A DNA stretch of 64,000 nt from Streptomyces sp. M41(2017). GTDB taxonomy: Bacteria; Actinomycetota; Actinomycetes; Streptomycetales; Streptomycetaceae. Shown in pieces: positions 38,157 to 46,742 of this stretch. The position numbers were made by a program, and so were the translations under genes. A model generated the notes under the pieces. It was not told the origin of the DNA, ran no database searches, and saw nothing but the letters and a program-made list of their open reading frames with translations. Every line of letters starts with the position of its first letter. Position 1 is the first letter of the stretch. The stretch covers positions 2,418,001 to 2,482,000 of the forward strand of contig NZ_MWFK01000001.1 of assembly GCF_002078175.1 (NCBI RefSeq), written 5' to 3'.

Positions 38157-39845
38157 CTACTTGGCGTCCGCGTAGCAGCTGACGACCGCTGTCGTGAACG
38201 GGAAGCGGACCGGGGTCTCGCCGAAGGTGAGGCGGCCGGCGAGTTCGGCCGCGTCGCGGATGGCGGCCACGACGGCGTCGGCCTCCTCGGCGGGACAGTG
38301 CACGATCACCTCGTCGTGCTGGAAGAAGACCAGCTCGGCGGCGAGGCCCTCGCAGGTGCGGCGCAGCCCCGCCAGCATCAGCAGGGCCCAGTCGGCGGCG
38401 CTGCCCTGTACGACGAAGTTGCGCGCGAACCGGCCGCGGGCGCGGGAGTCGGAGGACGCGTACCCCGGCACCCAGCCCTGGCCGGCGGGCGTCTCGGCGG
38501 GATCGTCCTGCGGGATGCCCGCCTCGTCGCCGTCGTCCCGTGCTCCGGCGGCAGGGGGGCAGGTCCGGCCGAGCCAGGTCCGGACGAGCCGGCCCTCCTC
38601 GCCGGCGCGGGCCGCGTCGTCCACGTAGGCCACGGCCCGGGGGAAACGGCGGCGCAGGAGTGCGAGGTTCTTGAGGCCGTCGCCGGACGTCTGTCCGTAC
38701 ACAGCGCCGAGCACGGCGATTTTGGCCTGGGCCCGGTCGCCGGAGAAGGCCCGGTCCGATACCGACTGGTAGAGGTCGCTCTCGCGGCCCGCGACCTCCA
38801 TCAGGCCGGGGTCGCGCGAGATGGCGGCGAGGACCCGCGGCTCCATCTGGTCGGCGTCGGCGACGACCAGCCGCCAGCCGGGGTCGGCCACGACCGCCCG
38901 GCGGATCACCTTGGGGATCTGCAGGGCGCCCCCGCCGTTGGTCACCCAACGCCCGGTGACGGTTCCGCCCGGGAGGTACTCGGGGCGGAAGCGGCCGTCG
39001 CGGACCCAGTCCTGGAGCCAGGACCAGCCGTGGGCCACCCAGATCCGGTACAGCTTCTTGTACTCCAGGAGGGGCTTCACGGCCGGGTGGTCGAGGGACT
39101 CGATCTCCCAGCGCCGGGTGGACTTGACCTTGATCCCGGCCTGCGCGAACGCCTTGACGACGTCGGCGGGCAGATCGGGTCGGACGCGTCTGCCGAAGGC
39201 GGCGGAGATCTCGTCGGTCAGCTCGGCGAGGCGGCGCGGCTCGCCGCCTCCGGTGTAGCGCTCGCCGAGCAGTTCGTGCAGGACGTCACGGTGGACGTCC
39301 GCGCTCCACGGGAGCCCCGACTGGTTCATCTCGGCGGCGACCAGCATCCCCGCGGACTCGGCGGCGGTCAGCAGCCGCATCCGCTCGGGGTGGGCGCCGG
39401 TGTCGTGACGCCGCTGTTGCTCGGCGTAGACGGCGAGGAGATCCGCGAGCGGCAGGTGGACGGGGCGCGGCTCGAAGAGGGAGGACTGCGAACCGGGCTC
39501 GGCGGAACGCTGCGGAGGATCCGGCGGCACGGGGCCGCCGCGCAGTCGTGCCAGCGCGGCGGCCGCCGAACGGGGCTCGCCCAGCCGCCCCTCGTGCCCG
39601 AGCAGCAGGGTCTCGGCGGCCTCCATGTCGTAACACCGCTCCACTCGCACCCCCGTGGCGAGCAGACGCGGATACACGTCGGCCGTCGAACGCCACACCC
39701 ACCGGGTCACGTCCGGCCGGGTCCGCACGGCCTCGGCGAGGTCGGGCTCCCGGCGGACCGGCCCGGCGGGCAGCCCGTCCGGGCCGAGGGCGGCGATCTC
39801 CGCGCCGCCGTCCTCGGCCGGCGCGAGAGCCCAGCGCTCGGTCAT
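38157..39845 (-). CDS. Family A DNA polymerase (PolA-like, with exonuclease-like domain)
   Basis: The 562-residue protein is shorter than DNA polymerase I and lacks a 5'-nuclease domain. Its N-terminal part resembles the degenerate 3'-5' exonuclease domain. The polymerase motifs are visible: motif A region VVADADQMEPRVLAAIS, the O-helix KIAVLGAVYGQTSGDG, and motif C FFQHDEVIV. Streptomyces genomes usually carry this protein next to full PolA elsewhere, and its role is presumed to be repair. The ATG at 39845 is preferred over an upstream in-frame start. Confidence 0.9.
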   Translation of the reverse strand: MTERWALAPAEDGGAEIAALGPDGLPAGPVRREPDLAEAVRTRPDVTRWVWRSTADVYPRLLATGVRVERCYDMEAAETLLLGHEGRLGEPRSAAAALARLRGGPVPPDPPQRSAEPGSQSSLFEPRPVHLPLADLLAVYAEQQRRHDTGAHPERMRLLTAAESAGMLVAAEMNQSGLPWSADVHRDVLHELLGERYTGGGEPRRLAELTDEISAAFGRRVRPDLPADVVKAFAQAGIKVKSTRRWEIESLDHPAVKPLLEYKKLYRIWVAHGWSWLQDWVRDGRFRPEYLPGGTVTGRWVTNGGGALQIPKVIRRAVVADPGWRLVVADADQMEPRVLAAISRDPGLMEVAGRESDLYQSVSDRAFSGDRAQAKIAVLGAVYGQTSGDGLKNLALLRRRFPRAVAYVDDAARAGEEGRLVRTWLGRTCPPAAGARDDGDEAGIPQDDPAETPAGQGWVPGYASSDSRARGRFARNFVVQGSAADWALLMLAGLRRTCEGLAAELVFFQHDEVIVHCPAEEADAVVAAIRDAAELAGRLTFGETPVRFPFTTAVVSCYADAK

Positions 39846-40001
39846 GCCTCCGAGTCTCGCAGGGGGGTCTGACAACGCCGTCCGGCGACGCCACCAGCGG
39901 CTTCACGGCGTGCCTCCGCGGCTTCCCGCGAGCCACCCGCACGGTCTCCCCGCACCTCTCCCCGCGGTGCCGCCCCCGCACGCTCTCCACGTGCGGTCTC
40001 G

Positions 40002-40745
40002 CTACGCGGTCCCCTCGGGAGCCTGCTTCTGCCGCACGATCTCGTCGAGCAGGGCGACGATGTGGGCCTCAGCCGCCGCCTTGTCGACGCCCACACCGCT
40101 GAGGACGCCCGTGCCGTTCTCGAACTCCAGCAGGGCGAGCAGGATGTGTTCGGTGCCGACGTAGTTGTGCCCGAGGCGCAGGGCCTCACGGAAGGTCAGC
40201 TCCAGGACCTTCTTGGCGGCCGGACCGTAGGGGACCAGTTCGGGGATCTCGTCGGCGGCGGGCGGCAGGGCGGCGGTGGCGGCCTCGCGGACGGTGTCGA
40301 GGGAGACGCCCTGCGCGGTGATCGCCCGCGCGGCGAAGGCGTCGGGCTCGCTGAGAAGGCCGAGGACGAGGTGCTCGGGAAGCCCCTCGGCGTTCCCCGC
40401 CGCCTTGGACGCCTCGTGCGCGGCCATGACCACCTTGCGGGCCCGTTCGGTGTAGCGCCCGAAGCCCTGACTGGGGTCCAGGTCCACCTCCGCCTTCGGC
40501 ACGAACCGCTTCTGCGCGGCCTGCCGGGTGACGCCCATGCTCTTGCCGATGTCCGTCCAGGACGCGCCCGATCGCCGTGCCTGGTCCACGAAGTGCCCGA
40601 TCAGGTGGTCGGCCACGTCGCCCAGGTGGTCGGCCGCGATCACCGCGTCCTGAAGCTGGTCGAGCGCGTCGCTGTGCACCTTCTTGATGGCGTCGATGAG
40701 GTCGTCGAGCCGTACGGATGCCTTGCCGGGTGGGTTCGTCGTCAT
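40002..40745 (-). CDS. Clp N-domain protein with N-terminal HTH
   Basis: The 247-residue protein begins with a helical region containing an HTH (SWTDIGKSMGVTRQAAQKRF, about 64-83). It continues with a Clp R-type double repeat (FGRYTERARKVVMAAHEASK and LELTFREALRLGHNYVGTEH) like the N-domain of ClpC/ClpA. It has no ATPase. Such proteins may be transcription factors sensing protein-quality signals. A row of four half-sites abuts its start codon, which suggests autoregulation. Confidence 0.85.
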   Translation of the reverse strand: MTTNPPGKASVRLDDLIDAIKKVHSDALDQLQDAVIAADHLGDVADHLIGHFVDQARRSGASWTDIGKSMGVTRQAAQKRFVPKAEVDLDPSQGFGRYTERARKVVMAAHEASKAAGNAEGLPEHLVLGLLSEPDAFAARAITAQGVSLDTVREAATAALPPAADEIPELVPYGPAAKKVLELTFREALRLGHNYVGTEHILLALLEFENGTGVLSGVGVDKAAAEAHIVALLDEIVRQKQAPEGTA

Positions 40746-40746
40746 G

Positions 40747-40796
40747 TGTCAACGCTAGGTTGACAGTGCTGGACTGTCAACCCGCAGTTGACAGTT
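40747..40796 (-). promoter_or_regulatory. Four-half-site operator upstream of the Clp-N/HTH gene
   Basis: TGTCAAC and GTTGACA alternate at 40747-40753, 40759-40765, 40775-40781 and 40787-40793. The middle pair extends to a perfect 10-bp inverted repeat (GGTTGACAGT and ACTGTCAACC, spacer five). The block begins two bases upstream of the ATG, so it covers the promoter and leader. GTTGAC also resembles a -35 box. Confidence 0.75.
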
Positions 40797-40833
40797 GGCC
40801 CGGGGGGTCACTGTCCTCCCGTGGAGTCCGAGG

Positions 40834-40889
40834 GAATGTGCAGGACGGGATGTGCAGGACGGGATGTGCGGCGTGGGATGTGCACGCCG
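40834..40889. repeat. 14-bp tandem repeat, four copies
   Basis: Units of 14 bp with core GATGTGCAGGACGG begin at 40834, 40848, 40862 and 40876. The first two are nearly identical and the last two have drifted. They lie in the 364-bp gap (40746-41109) between the Clp-N gene start and the permease gene end. I see no gene in that gap. Confidence 0.75.
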
Positions 40890-41109
40890 GACATATCGGT
40901 GACGGTCCAGGCGTCGACAGCCGGCGGGGCTCGGTGCCGGCAACCCGCGCGCTCGGCAGCGGCGGGAACGGGCCCCGGGCTCCTCGCCGTCCACCGGCGG
41001 GTGCCCGGCGACGGGGGGACTCCACCGCCGGGCGGACGAGCCGCCGAGCCGCCGGTCCACCGGGCCGCCGAGCTGCCGGGCCGCCGGTCACCGGGCCCTC
41101 GGGTCTCCC

Positions 41110-43233
41110 TCACGCCCGTCGCCAGGCGCCCGCCACGGAGGCCGCCACCCCGATCACGAGGCACACCGCGACGCATCCGGTCAGCGGACCCCACGGCACC
41201 GTCACCGTCACGGGAGCCGACAGCCGGCCGAGGGCTCCCGCCAGTCCGGCGAGGTTGACCGCGGCGACGGCGGCTCCGAGGGCCGCTCCGACGCCGACCG
41301 CCAGCGCAGCCTCGCCCGCGACCATGCCCAGCACCTGGCCCCTGGTGGCGCCCGCAAGGCGCAGGGACCGCAGTTCGGCGCCCCGCGCGGACGTCGCCAT
41401 GAGGCAGGTGCCCGCGAGGGCGATGCCGGCGTAGACCAGCGCGATGCCGAGAACCACCAGGAACCCGAGCCGGGTCTGCGCCCCGGAGCGCGGTCCGGTC
41501 GCGGCCAGCCATTCCGCGGTCGTCCGCACGGTGCCGCCGGAGGCACGCAGCGCGCTCGTCACCGCCCCCGGATCGGCCCCGGGCCGCAGCCGTACATCGA
41601 GGCGGTCGACGTGGGCCCCCGGCGCGTTGGCTGTCGTCACATAGGCGCCGTTGTCGCCCGTGCCCCGCGCCAGCACGGCGACGATCCGCAGTCGCGCGGG
41701 CCGCCCGTCACCGAGCCGGACGTCGACCCAGGAACCGACCGCGCCGTGCCGCCACTCCCCGTCGACGACGATCGACCGGTCGTCGAGATCGCGCACGTCC
41801 CCCGCGGCCACCGGCAGCCGGGTCACCGCCGCGAACGCCGCCACGTCGTCCACCGCGCGCGCCTGCGACCGTACGAGCGCGGTCCCGTCCTCCCGGGTGA
41901 AGACGGCCGTCGACGCGGTTCCGGACACCGTCGCGCCGGGCACCCGTACCTGTCTCAACCGCTCGCCGGTGACGACGAGTTGAGCCGTGGTCCGCTGCCG
42001 CGCCTCGGCGGCCCGGGCGCCGGTGACCGTCGCAGCCGAACCGAGCAGCGATCCGGCCAGCGCGACCGTCACCAGGGCCGGCGCGGCCACGGCGGCGGTG
42101 CGCCGGACGGACCCGGCGGCGTTCGCGCGGACCAGGACGCCGTACGCGCGGGGCAGCCGCCGCAGCGGAAGCAGTCGGACGAGAGGCCCGACCAGCGCCG
42201 GTGCCAGCACGGCGACCGCCGTGACGAGCACCATCGGCTGGGTCGCGTAGGTCTTGCGCTTCAGCAGGGCCGCCGGGTCCGCGTACAGCGTCCAGGCCGT
42301 CAGGCCGAGCCCGGCCGTCAGCAGGACCGCCCCGGCCACCCGCCGCGATGCGGGCATCACCCCCGTGTCGACGGACGCCTCCCGCAGCGCCTCCAGAGGG
42401 CCGGTCCGTCCGGCGCGCCGAGCCGCCGCCCAGGCGCCCGTGACCGCCACCAACACTCCGACAAAGAAGGCGACTTCAAACGGCCAGTGCGTCCCCGGCC
42501 GCAGGGCGAACCAGGGTGGCGCCACCTTGCCGTCCACCAGCTCCCGCACCAGCGTGGGCGCGGCGGCGCCGCCGAGTGCGCAGCCGAGCGCGGAGGCCAC
42601 CAGGCCCACCGCGAACGCCTCCCCGAGCACGGTCCGCCGGACCTGCCCGGGCAGCGCCCCCGCGAGCCGCAGCAGCCCGAACTCCCTTCGCCGCAGGGCC
42701 ACCACGAACGCGAACGTGGACGCCGTCACGAAGACCGCGACGAAGGCCGTCACCCCGGCCGCCGTGCCCAGCAGCGCGTCGACCCCCACCAGCGCCTGGG
42801 CGTCCCGGGCGGCGGACGGGTCGGCGAGATGCCGGTCGTCACCGGTCAGGACGCGGCCCCGGTCGCCGACGAGACGCCGTACGGCCGGGGCGGGGGCGTC
42901 GACGCCGACCGCGTCGCGGGCCGCGCCGTCGGTGCGCACCCGCCCCAAGGTCCGCAGTTCGGCCAGGAGTTCGCCGTCCACAGGGTGTGGATGGGCGAGT
43001 GACTTCGACACCCGGGCCGTGTCCGGGCCCCGTCGTACTTCCATCGTGACCGTGTCCCGTCCCATGACCACGACCGGCGAGGCCGCGAAGCGGGTCGGCG
43101 GCCGCGGGGGCGCGTCCGTCGCGGCCGCCAGGCCGAGCCCCATCGCCGTCATCACCGCGACCCCGAGCGCGACGGCGACGAAGCAGCCGAGGAACGAGGG
43201 CCACCGCGCCCGCAAAGACCGCAGGCTCAGCAT
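41110..43233 (-). CDS. FtsX-like ABC-transporter permease
   Basis: The 707-residue protein has two FtsX blocks. Each begins with a membrane segment followed by an extracytoplasmic loop and three more segments, as in MacB/LolC-type permeases of export or signalling systems. Start at ATG 43233 agrees with MLSLRSLRARWPSFLG, a typical N-terminus. The partner ATPase gene, usually just upstream, is missing: the divergent DUF2786 gene is next. It may be orphaned, or it may use an ATPase encoded elsewhere. Confidence 0.85.
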   Translation of the reverse strand: MLSLRSLRARWPSFLGCFVAVALGVAVMTAMGLGLAAATDAPPRPPTRFAASPVVVMGRDTVTMEVRRGPDTARVSKSLAHPHPVDGELLAELRTLGRVRTDGAARDAVGVDAPAPAVRRLVGDRGRVLTGDDRHLADPSAARDAQALVGVDALLGTAAGVTAFVAVFVTASTFAFVVALRRREFGLLRLAGALPGQVRRTVLGEAFAVGLVASALGCALGGAAAPTLVRELVDGKVAPPWFALRPGTHWPFEVAFFVGVLVAVTGAWAAARRAGRTGPLEALREASVDTGVMPASRRVAGAVLLTAGLGLTAWTLYADPAALLKRKTYATQPMVLVTAVAVLAPALVGPLVRLLPLRRLPRAYGVLVRANAAGSVRRTAAVAAPALVTVALAGSLLGSAATVTGARAAEARQRTTAQLVVTGERLRQVRVPGATVSGTASTAVFTREDGTALVRSQARAVDDVAAFAAVTRLPVAAGDVRDLDDRSIVVDGEWRHGAVGSWVDVRLGDGRPARLRIVAVLARGTGDNGAYVTTANAPGAHVDRLDVRLRPGADPGAVTSALRASGGTVRTTAEWLAATGPRSGAQTRLGFLVVLGIALVYAGIALAGTCLMATSARGAELRSLRLAGATRGQVLGMVAGEAALAVGVGAALGAAVAAVNLAGLAGALGRLSAPVTVTVPWGPLTGCVAVCLVIGVAASVAGAWRRA

Positions 43234-43436
43234 GACCGGCGTCCCGGAACGGCAGGGGCCGGCGCTCTGCGCGGCGGCGCGTGCGGCCGGGGGGCGGCGG
43301 TGGTCCGTGCGGTGGTGAGTGTCATGGCTCCAGCGAACCGCCCGGCGGCCGCCCGGACACGACCACCAGGGGGCGTCTTGGGGGTGGGGCCGGCCATACC
43401 CCGAGGGCATCGCCGGGCCCGTGAAACGATCGGAGC

Positions 43437-44585
43437 ATGAGTACGTCCAGCACCGTGGAGCGCGCTTTCGAGGCCGCCCTCTACGCCGACTCCGACGCGG
43501 CCCTCGACACCGGCGCCTCCCTGCTCGCGGCCGACCCGGCGTCCGACGCCGAACTCGCCCGTCGGGAGCGCGAGTTCGTCACGGCGGCCTGGCGTCGCGG
43601 CTGGCAGCCCGCCGACGTCGTACGTCTCGTACGGCGTGACCTGGACGACCTCCACGTACGCCTGGTCACCTCCCTGATCCTCCAGGAGCAGAGCGGCGAC
43701 GGTTCACCGCGGGGCGCGCGCTGGGCCGCGCAGCTCGACGAGCTGGCCGGCACGCCGCACGAGGTCCGCACCGACCGTTTCTCCCACGCCACCGCGGCCC
43801 TGGAACTGTGCCGTCTGCTCCTGCGCCTGCCGTCCATCGAGCCGCTGGAGACCCCGCACACGGCGGCTCCCGCCTCCGCCCCGCGCGAGACGCGCATGCT
43901 CAGCCGCATCCGCGCCCTCCTCGCCAAGGCGGAGGCCACCGGCTTCCCGGAGGAGGCGGAGGCGCTGAGCGCCAAGGCGCAGGAGCTGATGGCGCGGCAC
44001 AGCATCGACGAGGCGCTGCTCGCGGCCCGGACCCACGCGAAGGACGGGCCCGGCGCCTGCCGCATCGGTGTGGAGCCGCCGTACGAGACGGCCAAGGCGG
44101 TGCTCCTGGACGCGGTGGCCGGGGCCAACCGCTGCCGCGCCGTCTGGAACGACGCCCTCGGTTTCTCGACCGTGGTCGGTTTCGAGGCCGACCTGGAGGC
44201 CGTCGAACTCCTCTACACCTCGCTCCTCGTGCAGGCCACGGGGGCGATGGCCAAGGCCGAGGCGGCCCAGCGGGCGGGCGGCCGCAAGCGTACGAAGACC
44301 TTCCGGCAGTCGTTCCTCGCCGCGTACGCGCACCGCATCGGCGACCGGCTCGCCTCGGTCGCCGAGGGGCAGGTGACCGCGACGGCGGGGGAGCTGCTGC
44401 CGGTGCTCGCGGCCCGTGACGTGGCGGTGGCGAACCATCTGGACGAGATGTTCCCGCAGACCGTGACGACCCGGATGCGCGGAATCACCGACGAGGCCGG
44501 CTGGCACGCGGGCGCCGCAGCAGCCGACCGAGCCCAGGTCGCCCCCCACCCCCGCCTCCCGAGAAACCCCGACCACCCCCGATGA
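43437..44585 (+). CDS. DUF2786 protein
   Basis: The 382-residue protein has a DUF2786 domain at about 150-192 (MLSRIRALLAKAEATGFPEEAEALSAKAQELMA split over two helices). An N-terminal helical region and a C-terminal domain with RKRTKTFRQSFLAAYA, the companion DUF7168-like part, flank it. Function is unknown, and the domain occurs in actinomycete and phage proteins. The last about 25 residues are proline/arginine-rich. Confidence 0.85.
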   Translation: MSTSSTVERAFEAALYADSDAALDTGASLLAADPASDAELARREREFVTAAWRRGWQPADVVRLVRRDLDDLHVRLVTSLILQEQSGDGSPRGARWAAQLDELAGTPHEVRTDRFSHATAALELCRLLLRLPSIEPLETPHTAAPASAPRETRMLSRIRALLAKAEATGFPEEAEALSAKAQELMARHSIDEALLAARTHAKDGPGACRIGVEPPYETAKAVLLDAVAGANRCRAVWNDALGFSTVVGFEADLEAVELLYTSLLVQATGAMAKAEAAQRAGGRKRTKTFRQSFLAAYAHRIGDRLASVAEGQVTATAGELLPVLAARDVAVANHLDEMFPQTVTTRMRGITDEAGWHAGAAAADRAQVAPHPRLPRNPDHPR

Positions 44586-44595
44586 ACACCCGGCC

Positions 44596-44735
44596 CCAGT
44601 GGGGGCCGGGGGACGGACGACCGGCTGCCGTCGTTCAGGGGCGCGGGGAACTGCGCGCCAAGCCCCCAGTGGGGGCCGGTTGGCGGACGGCCTGCTGCTG
44701 TCGTTGAGGGGCGCGGGGAACGGCGCGCCCAGCCC
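44596..44735. repeat. 70-bp direct repeat, two copies, Streptomyces-type intergenic element
   Basis: A unit of about 70 bp starting CCAGTGGGGGCC and including GGGGCGCGGGGAAC occurs at 44596-44665 and 44666-44735, with about 80 percent identity. The core GGGGCGCGGGGAACTGCGCG is a very common intergenic repeat in Streptomyces. It follows the DUF2786 stop and can form hairpins, so it may help termination. Confidence 0.75.
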
Positions 44736-44824
44736 CCGCCGGCCGGTGGGGGCTCGACTGCCGGGCGCCGGCGCAGACGCGGATGTGGTCGTCGGCGCGG
44801 ACGCAGACGCCGGAGCGGTCGCGC

Positions 44825-45382
44825 TCAGTCCCCGGCGTGCTGGAACGGCGTCACCGTCGCGTTCGGCGCACCCGCCGCCCCCTTGCCCGCCACCGGGCCG
44901 TAGGACCACGGGAAGTCCTGGGTGGCACCGGCGTCGGGGAAGCCGATCGTCAGGGTCTTCGCGGCGAGGCTCTTCGCGTCGCCCTCCGCGCCCCGCACAT
45001 AGGTGATCGTGAAGGACGCGGTGTCACCCTTGGCGAGGGTCAGCTCCTCGGGCTGCGCGGAGTCGTCGGCGCCGATCTCCGCCGCGCTCCCGGCCGCCGC
45101 CTTCACGGAGAGCCGGGGCACACCCTTCAGCGTGCAGCGCGCACCCTTGTTGGTGAGGGTGACCGGGACGTTGCCCGTGTCCCCTGCGGCCGTCGCGGCG
45201 TTCGCGGGGCCGACCTGGAGACCGGCGTCGCCGATCGCGCAGGCCGCGGTGGCGGCCTTCGTGGCGGAACCGGAGCCGGCCGGGTCCCCGGACTTCCCGG
45301 AGCCGCTGGAGCCGCCGTCGTCGCAGGAGGTCAGGGCGAGGGCCGCCGCGAGGACGGTGACGGCGATGGGCAGAGCGCGCAT
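44825..45382 (-). CDS. DUF4232 lipoprotein
   Basis: The 185-residue protein has a signal peptide with lipobox LTSC at about 17-20, a Gly/Ser linker, and a beta-rich domain. The domain starts with ACAIGDAGLQVGPANAATAAG and contains VTLTNKGARCTLKGVP, typical of DUF4232. It should be anchored outside the membrane. No function is established. The ATG at 45382 is chosen because the upstream in-frame codons lack a signal. Confidence 0.85.
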   Translation of the reverse strand: MRALPIAVTVLAAALALTSCDDGGSSGSGKSGDPAGSGSATKAATAACAIGDAGLQVGPANAATAAGDTGNVPVTLTNKGARCTLKGVPRLSVKAAAGSAAEIGADDSAQPEELTLAKGDTASFTITYVRGAEGDAKSLAAKTLTIGFPDAGATQDFPWSYGPVAGKGAAGAPNATVTPFQHAGD

Positions 45383-45627
45383 GGGTTCCCCTGGGGGTCG
45401 GAACGATGTGCATGGATCATCACGCACGCGGGTCCGCCGATGTCGCGCACCCCTCACCGTTCACCCGACCGGGACCGTTATCGCCCGTTTCTGCCCGCGG
45501 ACCGCCTCGGCGCCGACCGAATCGGCCCCTCCGTCCGCCGAACGGGACCGGCCGGGCGCACGGGAGGGGCCGCACGCCCCGCGTCATCCGCCCGGAGACG
45601 TCCCGGTCACGTCCGATACCGGTCCCG

Positions 45628-46158
45628 TCAGGACCCCAGCCCGAGGCTCGCGGTCGGCAGACCCGTGGGCAGCTTGCCGCCCTCGCTCTTCGTGTACGTC
45701 TCCTCGCCGAGCGCGCCCCGCCAGGTGACGTGCAGGGTCCGGCCGGCGACGGAGTCGACCGTACCGACGGCGCGGTCCTTGCTGCCGTCGGTGCAGGCGA
45801 GACGGATGGTCCGGGTGCCGGACTTCTCGGCGGTGGTGCCACTGCACATGGTGCCGCCGGTCGCGAAGAGGCCCGCCTGCTCGCCATTGACCATCAGCAC
45901 CACGGCCTTGCCGCCCGCCGTGGTCAGCCAGCTGCCCGACAGGTCGCCGCCCGCCGAGGCCGTTCCGCCGGAGCCGCCGCCCGTGCCCCCGTCGTCGGTA
46001 CCGGTGCCCGCCGTCGCGGAGGGGGCGGCGCCCGTCGGCTTGTCCTCGGAGCCGCCGCCGTCGCCGCCGCTGCAGCCGGTGAGCGCGAGCCCGGCCGCCA
46101 GACCCGCGGCCGCGGCCGTGAGACGTGCCCGGCGGAACGGGAAGGTCGCCGTAGTCAC
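45628..46158 (-). CDS. Putative secreted lipoprotein
   Basis: The 176-residue product begins at a GTG at 46158 after a G-rich ribosome-binding site. Its signal peptide ends in the lipobox LTGC (about residues 24-27). A long Gly/Ser/Thr linker leads to a small beta-strand domain (SGSWLTTAGGKAVVLMVNGEQAGLF) resembling serine/threonine-kinase-associated or inhibitor-like lipoproteins of Streptomyces. I cannot name the family. Confidence 0.75.
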   Translation of the reverse strand: MTTATFPFRRARLTAAAAGLAAGLALTGCSGGDGGGSEDKPTGAAPSATAGTGTDDGGTGGGSGGTASAGGDLSGSWLTTAGGKAVVLMVNGEQAGLFATGGTMCSGTTAEKSGTRTIRLACTDGSKDRAVGTVDSVAGRTLHVTWRGALGEETYTKSEGGKLPTGLPTASLGLGS

Positions 46159-46260
46159 TGAAGCCCCCAAGAGTGGGTCGGATGCCGCGTCGCCTGAACG
46201 GCGGCAGCAAGTTACCAGGACAGTCCGAGGGTTCCCCGAGTCCGTCATCGGATGTCACGC

Positions 46261-46308
46261 GTAGGGAATCTCCTACGGTTGACGCGTAGGAAATCTCCTA
46301 CCTATCCT
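46261..46308 (+). promoter_or_regulatory. Duplicated operator and leaderless promoter of the VOC-ArsR operon
   Basis: GTAGGGAATCTCCTAC (46261-46276) and GTAGGAAATCTCCTAC (46287-46302) are two palindromes 26 bp apart. TTGACG at 46279-46284 and TATCCT at 46303-46308 form a promoter with an 18-bp spacer that contains the second palindrome. Transcription should begin at about 46315, the ATG of the VOC gene, so the mRNA is probably leaderless. The ArsR protein encoded downstream is the likely repressor. Confidence 0.8.
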
Positions 46309-46314
46309 GACTAC

Positions 46315-46698
46315 ATGAACATCAGCCACGCCTCCTTCGTCACGCTCCCCGTCGCCGACCAGGAACGGGCCCTGCGCTTCTACCGGGACGTCCTCGGTTT
46401 CGAGGTCACCGCCGACCTGGAGATGCCGCCCGGCCGCTGGCTCCAGGTGGCGCCCGCCGGGGCGCAGACGGTCTTCACGCTCTCGGGTCCGGGCATGGGC
46501 GGTTTCACGCCGGGTGAGAGCCGGGGGATCATGTTGGTCACGACCGACGTCGACGCCGACTGCGCTCGGCTCGTCGCCGCCGGGGTGGCGGTGGAGGGCC
46601 CGGACGACCTCCCCTGGGGCCGGATGGCCTCGTTCAGCGACCCGGACGGCAACGGTCTGATGCTGATCACGGAGAAGGCCCTCGACACGGCCTCGTAA
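46315..46698 (+). CDS. VOC-family (glyoxalase/bleomycin-resistance-like) protein
   Basis: The 127-residue protein has the two beta-alpha-beta-beta-beta modules of the vicinal-oxygen-chelate fold (SHASFVTLPVADQERALRFY and a final FSDPDGNGLMLITE). Members isomerise, dioxygenate or bind small molecules with a divalent metal, and the substrate is not evident. The ATG coincides with the predicted transcription start. It is followed by an ArsR regulator and an SRPBCC protein, a common sensing or detoxification trio. Confidence 0.88.
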   Translation: MNISHASFVTLPVADQERALRFYRDVLGFEVTADLEMPPGRWLQVAPAGAQTVFTLSGPGMGGFTPGESRGIMLVTTDVDADCARLVAAGVAVEGPDDLPWGRMASFSDPDGNGLMLITEKALDTAS

Positions 46699-46742
46699 GA
46701 GAAGGGTGCGGAGCGCGCCATGACGGTGACCGGAGCGGAGCT

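Noticed and set aside
44596..44735. CRISPR-like array
   Set aside because: There are only two long adjoining copies without spacers, and the core is a common Streptomyces intergenic repeat.
46252..46314. Earlier start for the VOC gene
   Set aside because: The extension reads straight through the palindromic operators and promoter elements and lacks a ribosome-binding site.
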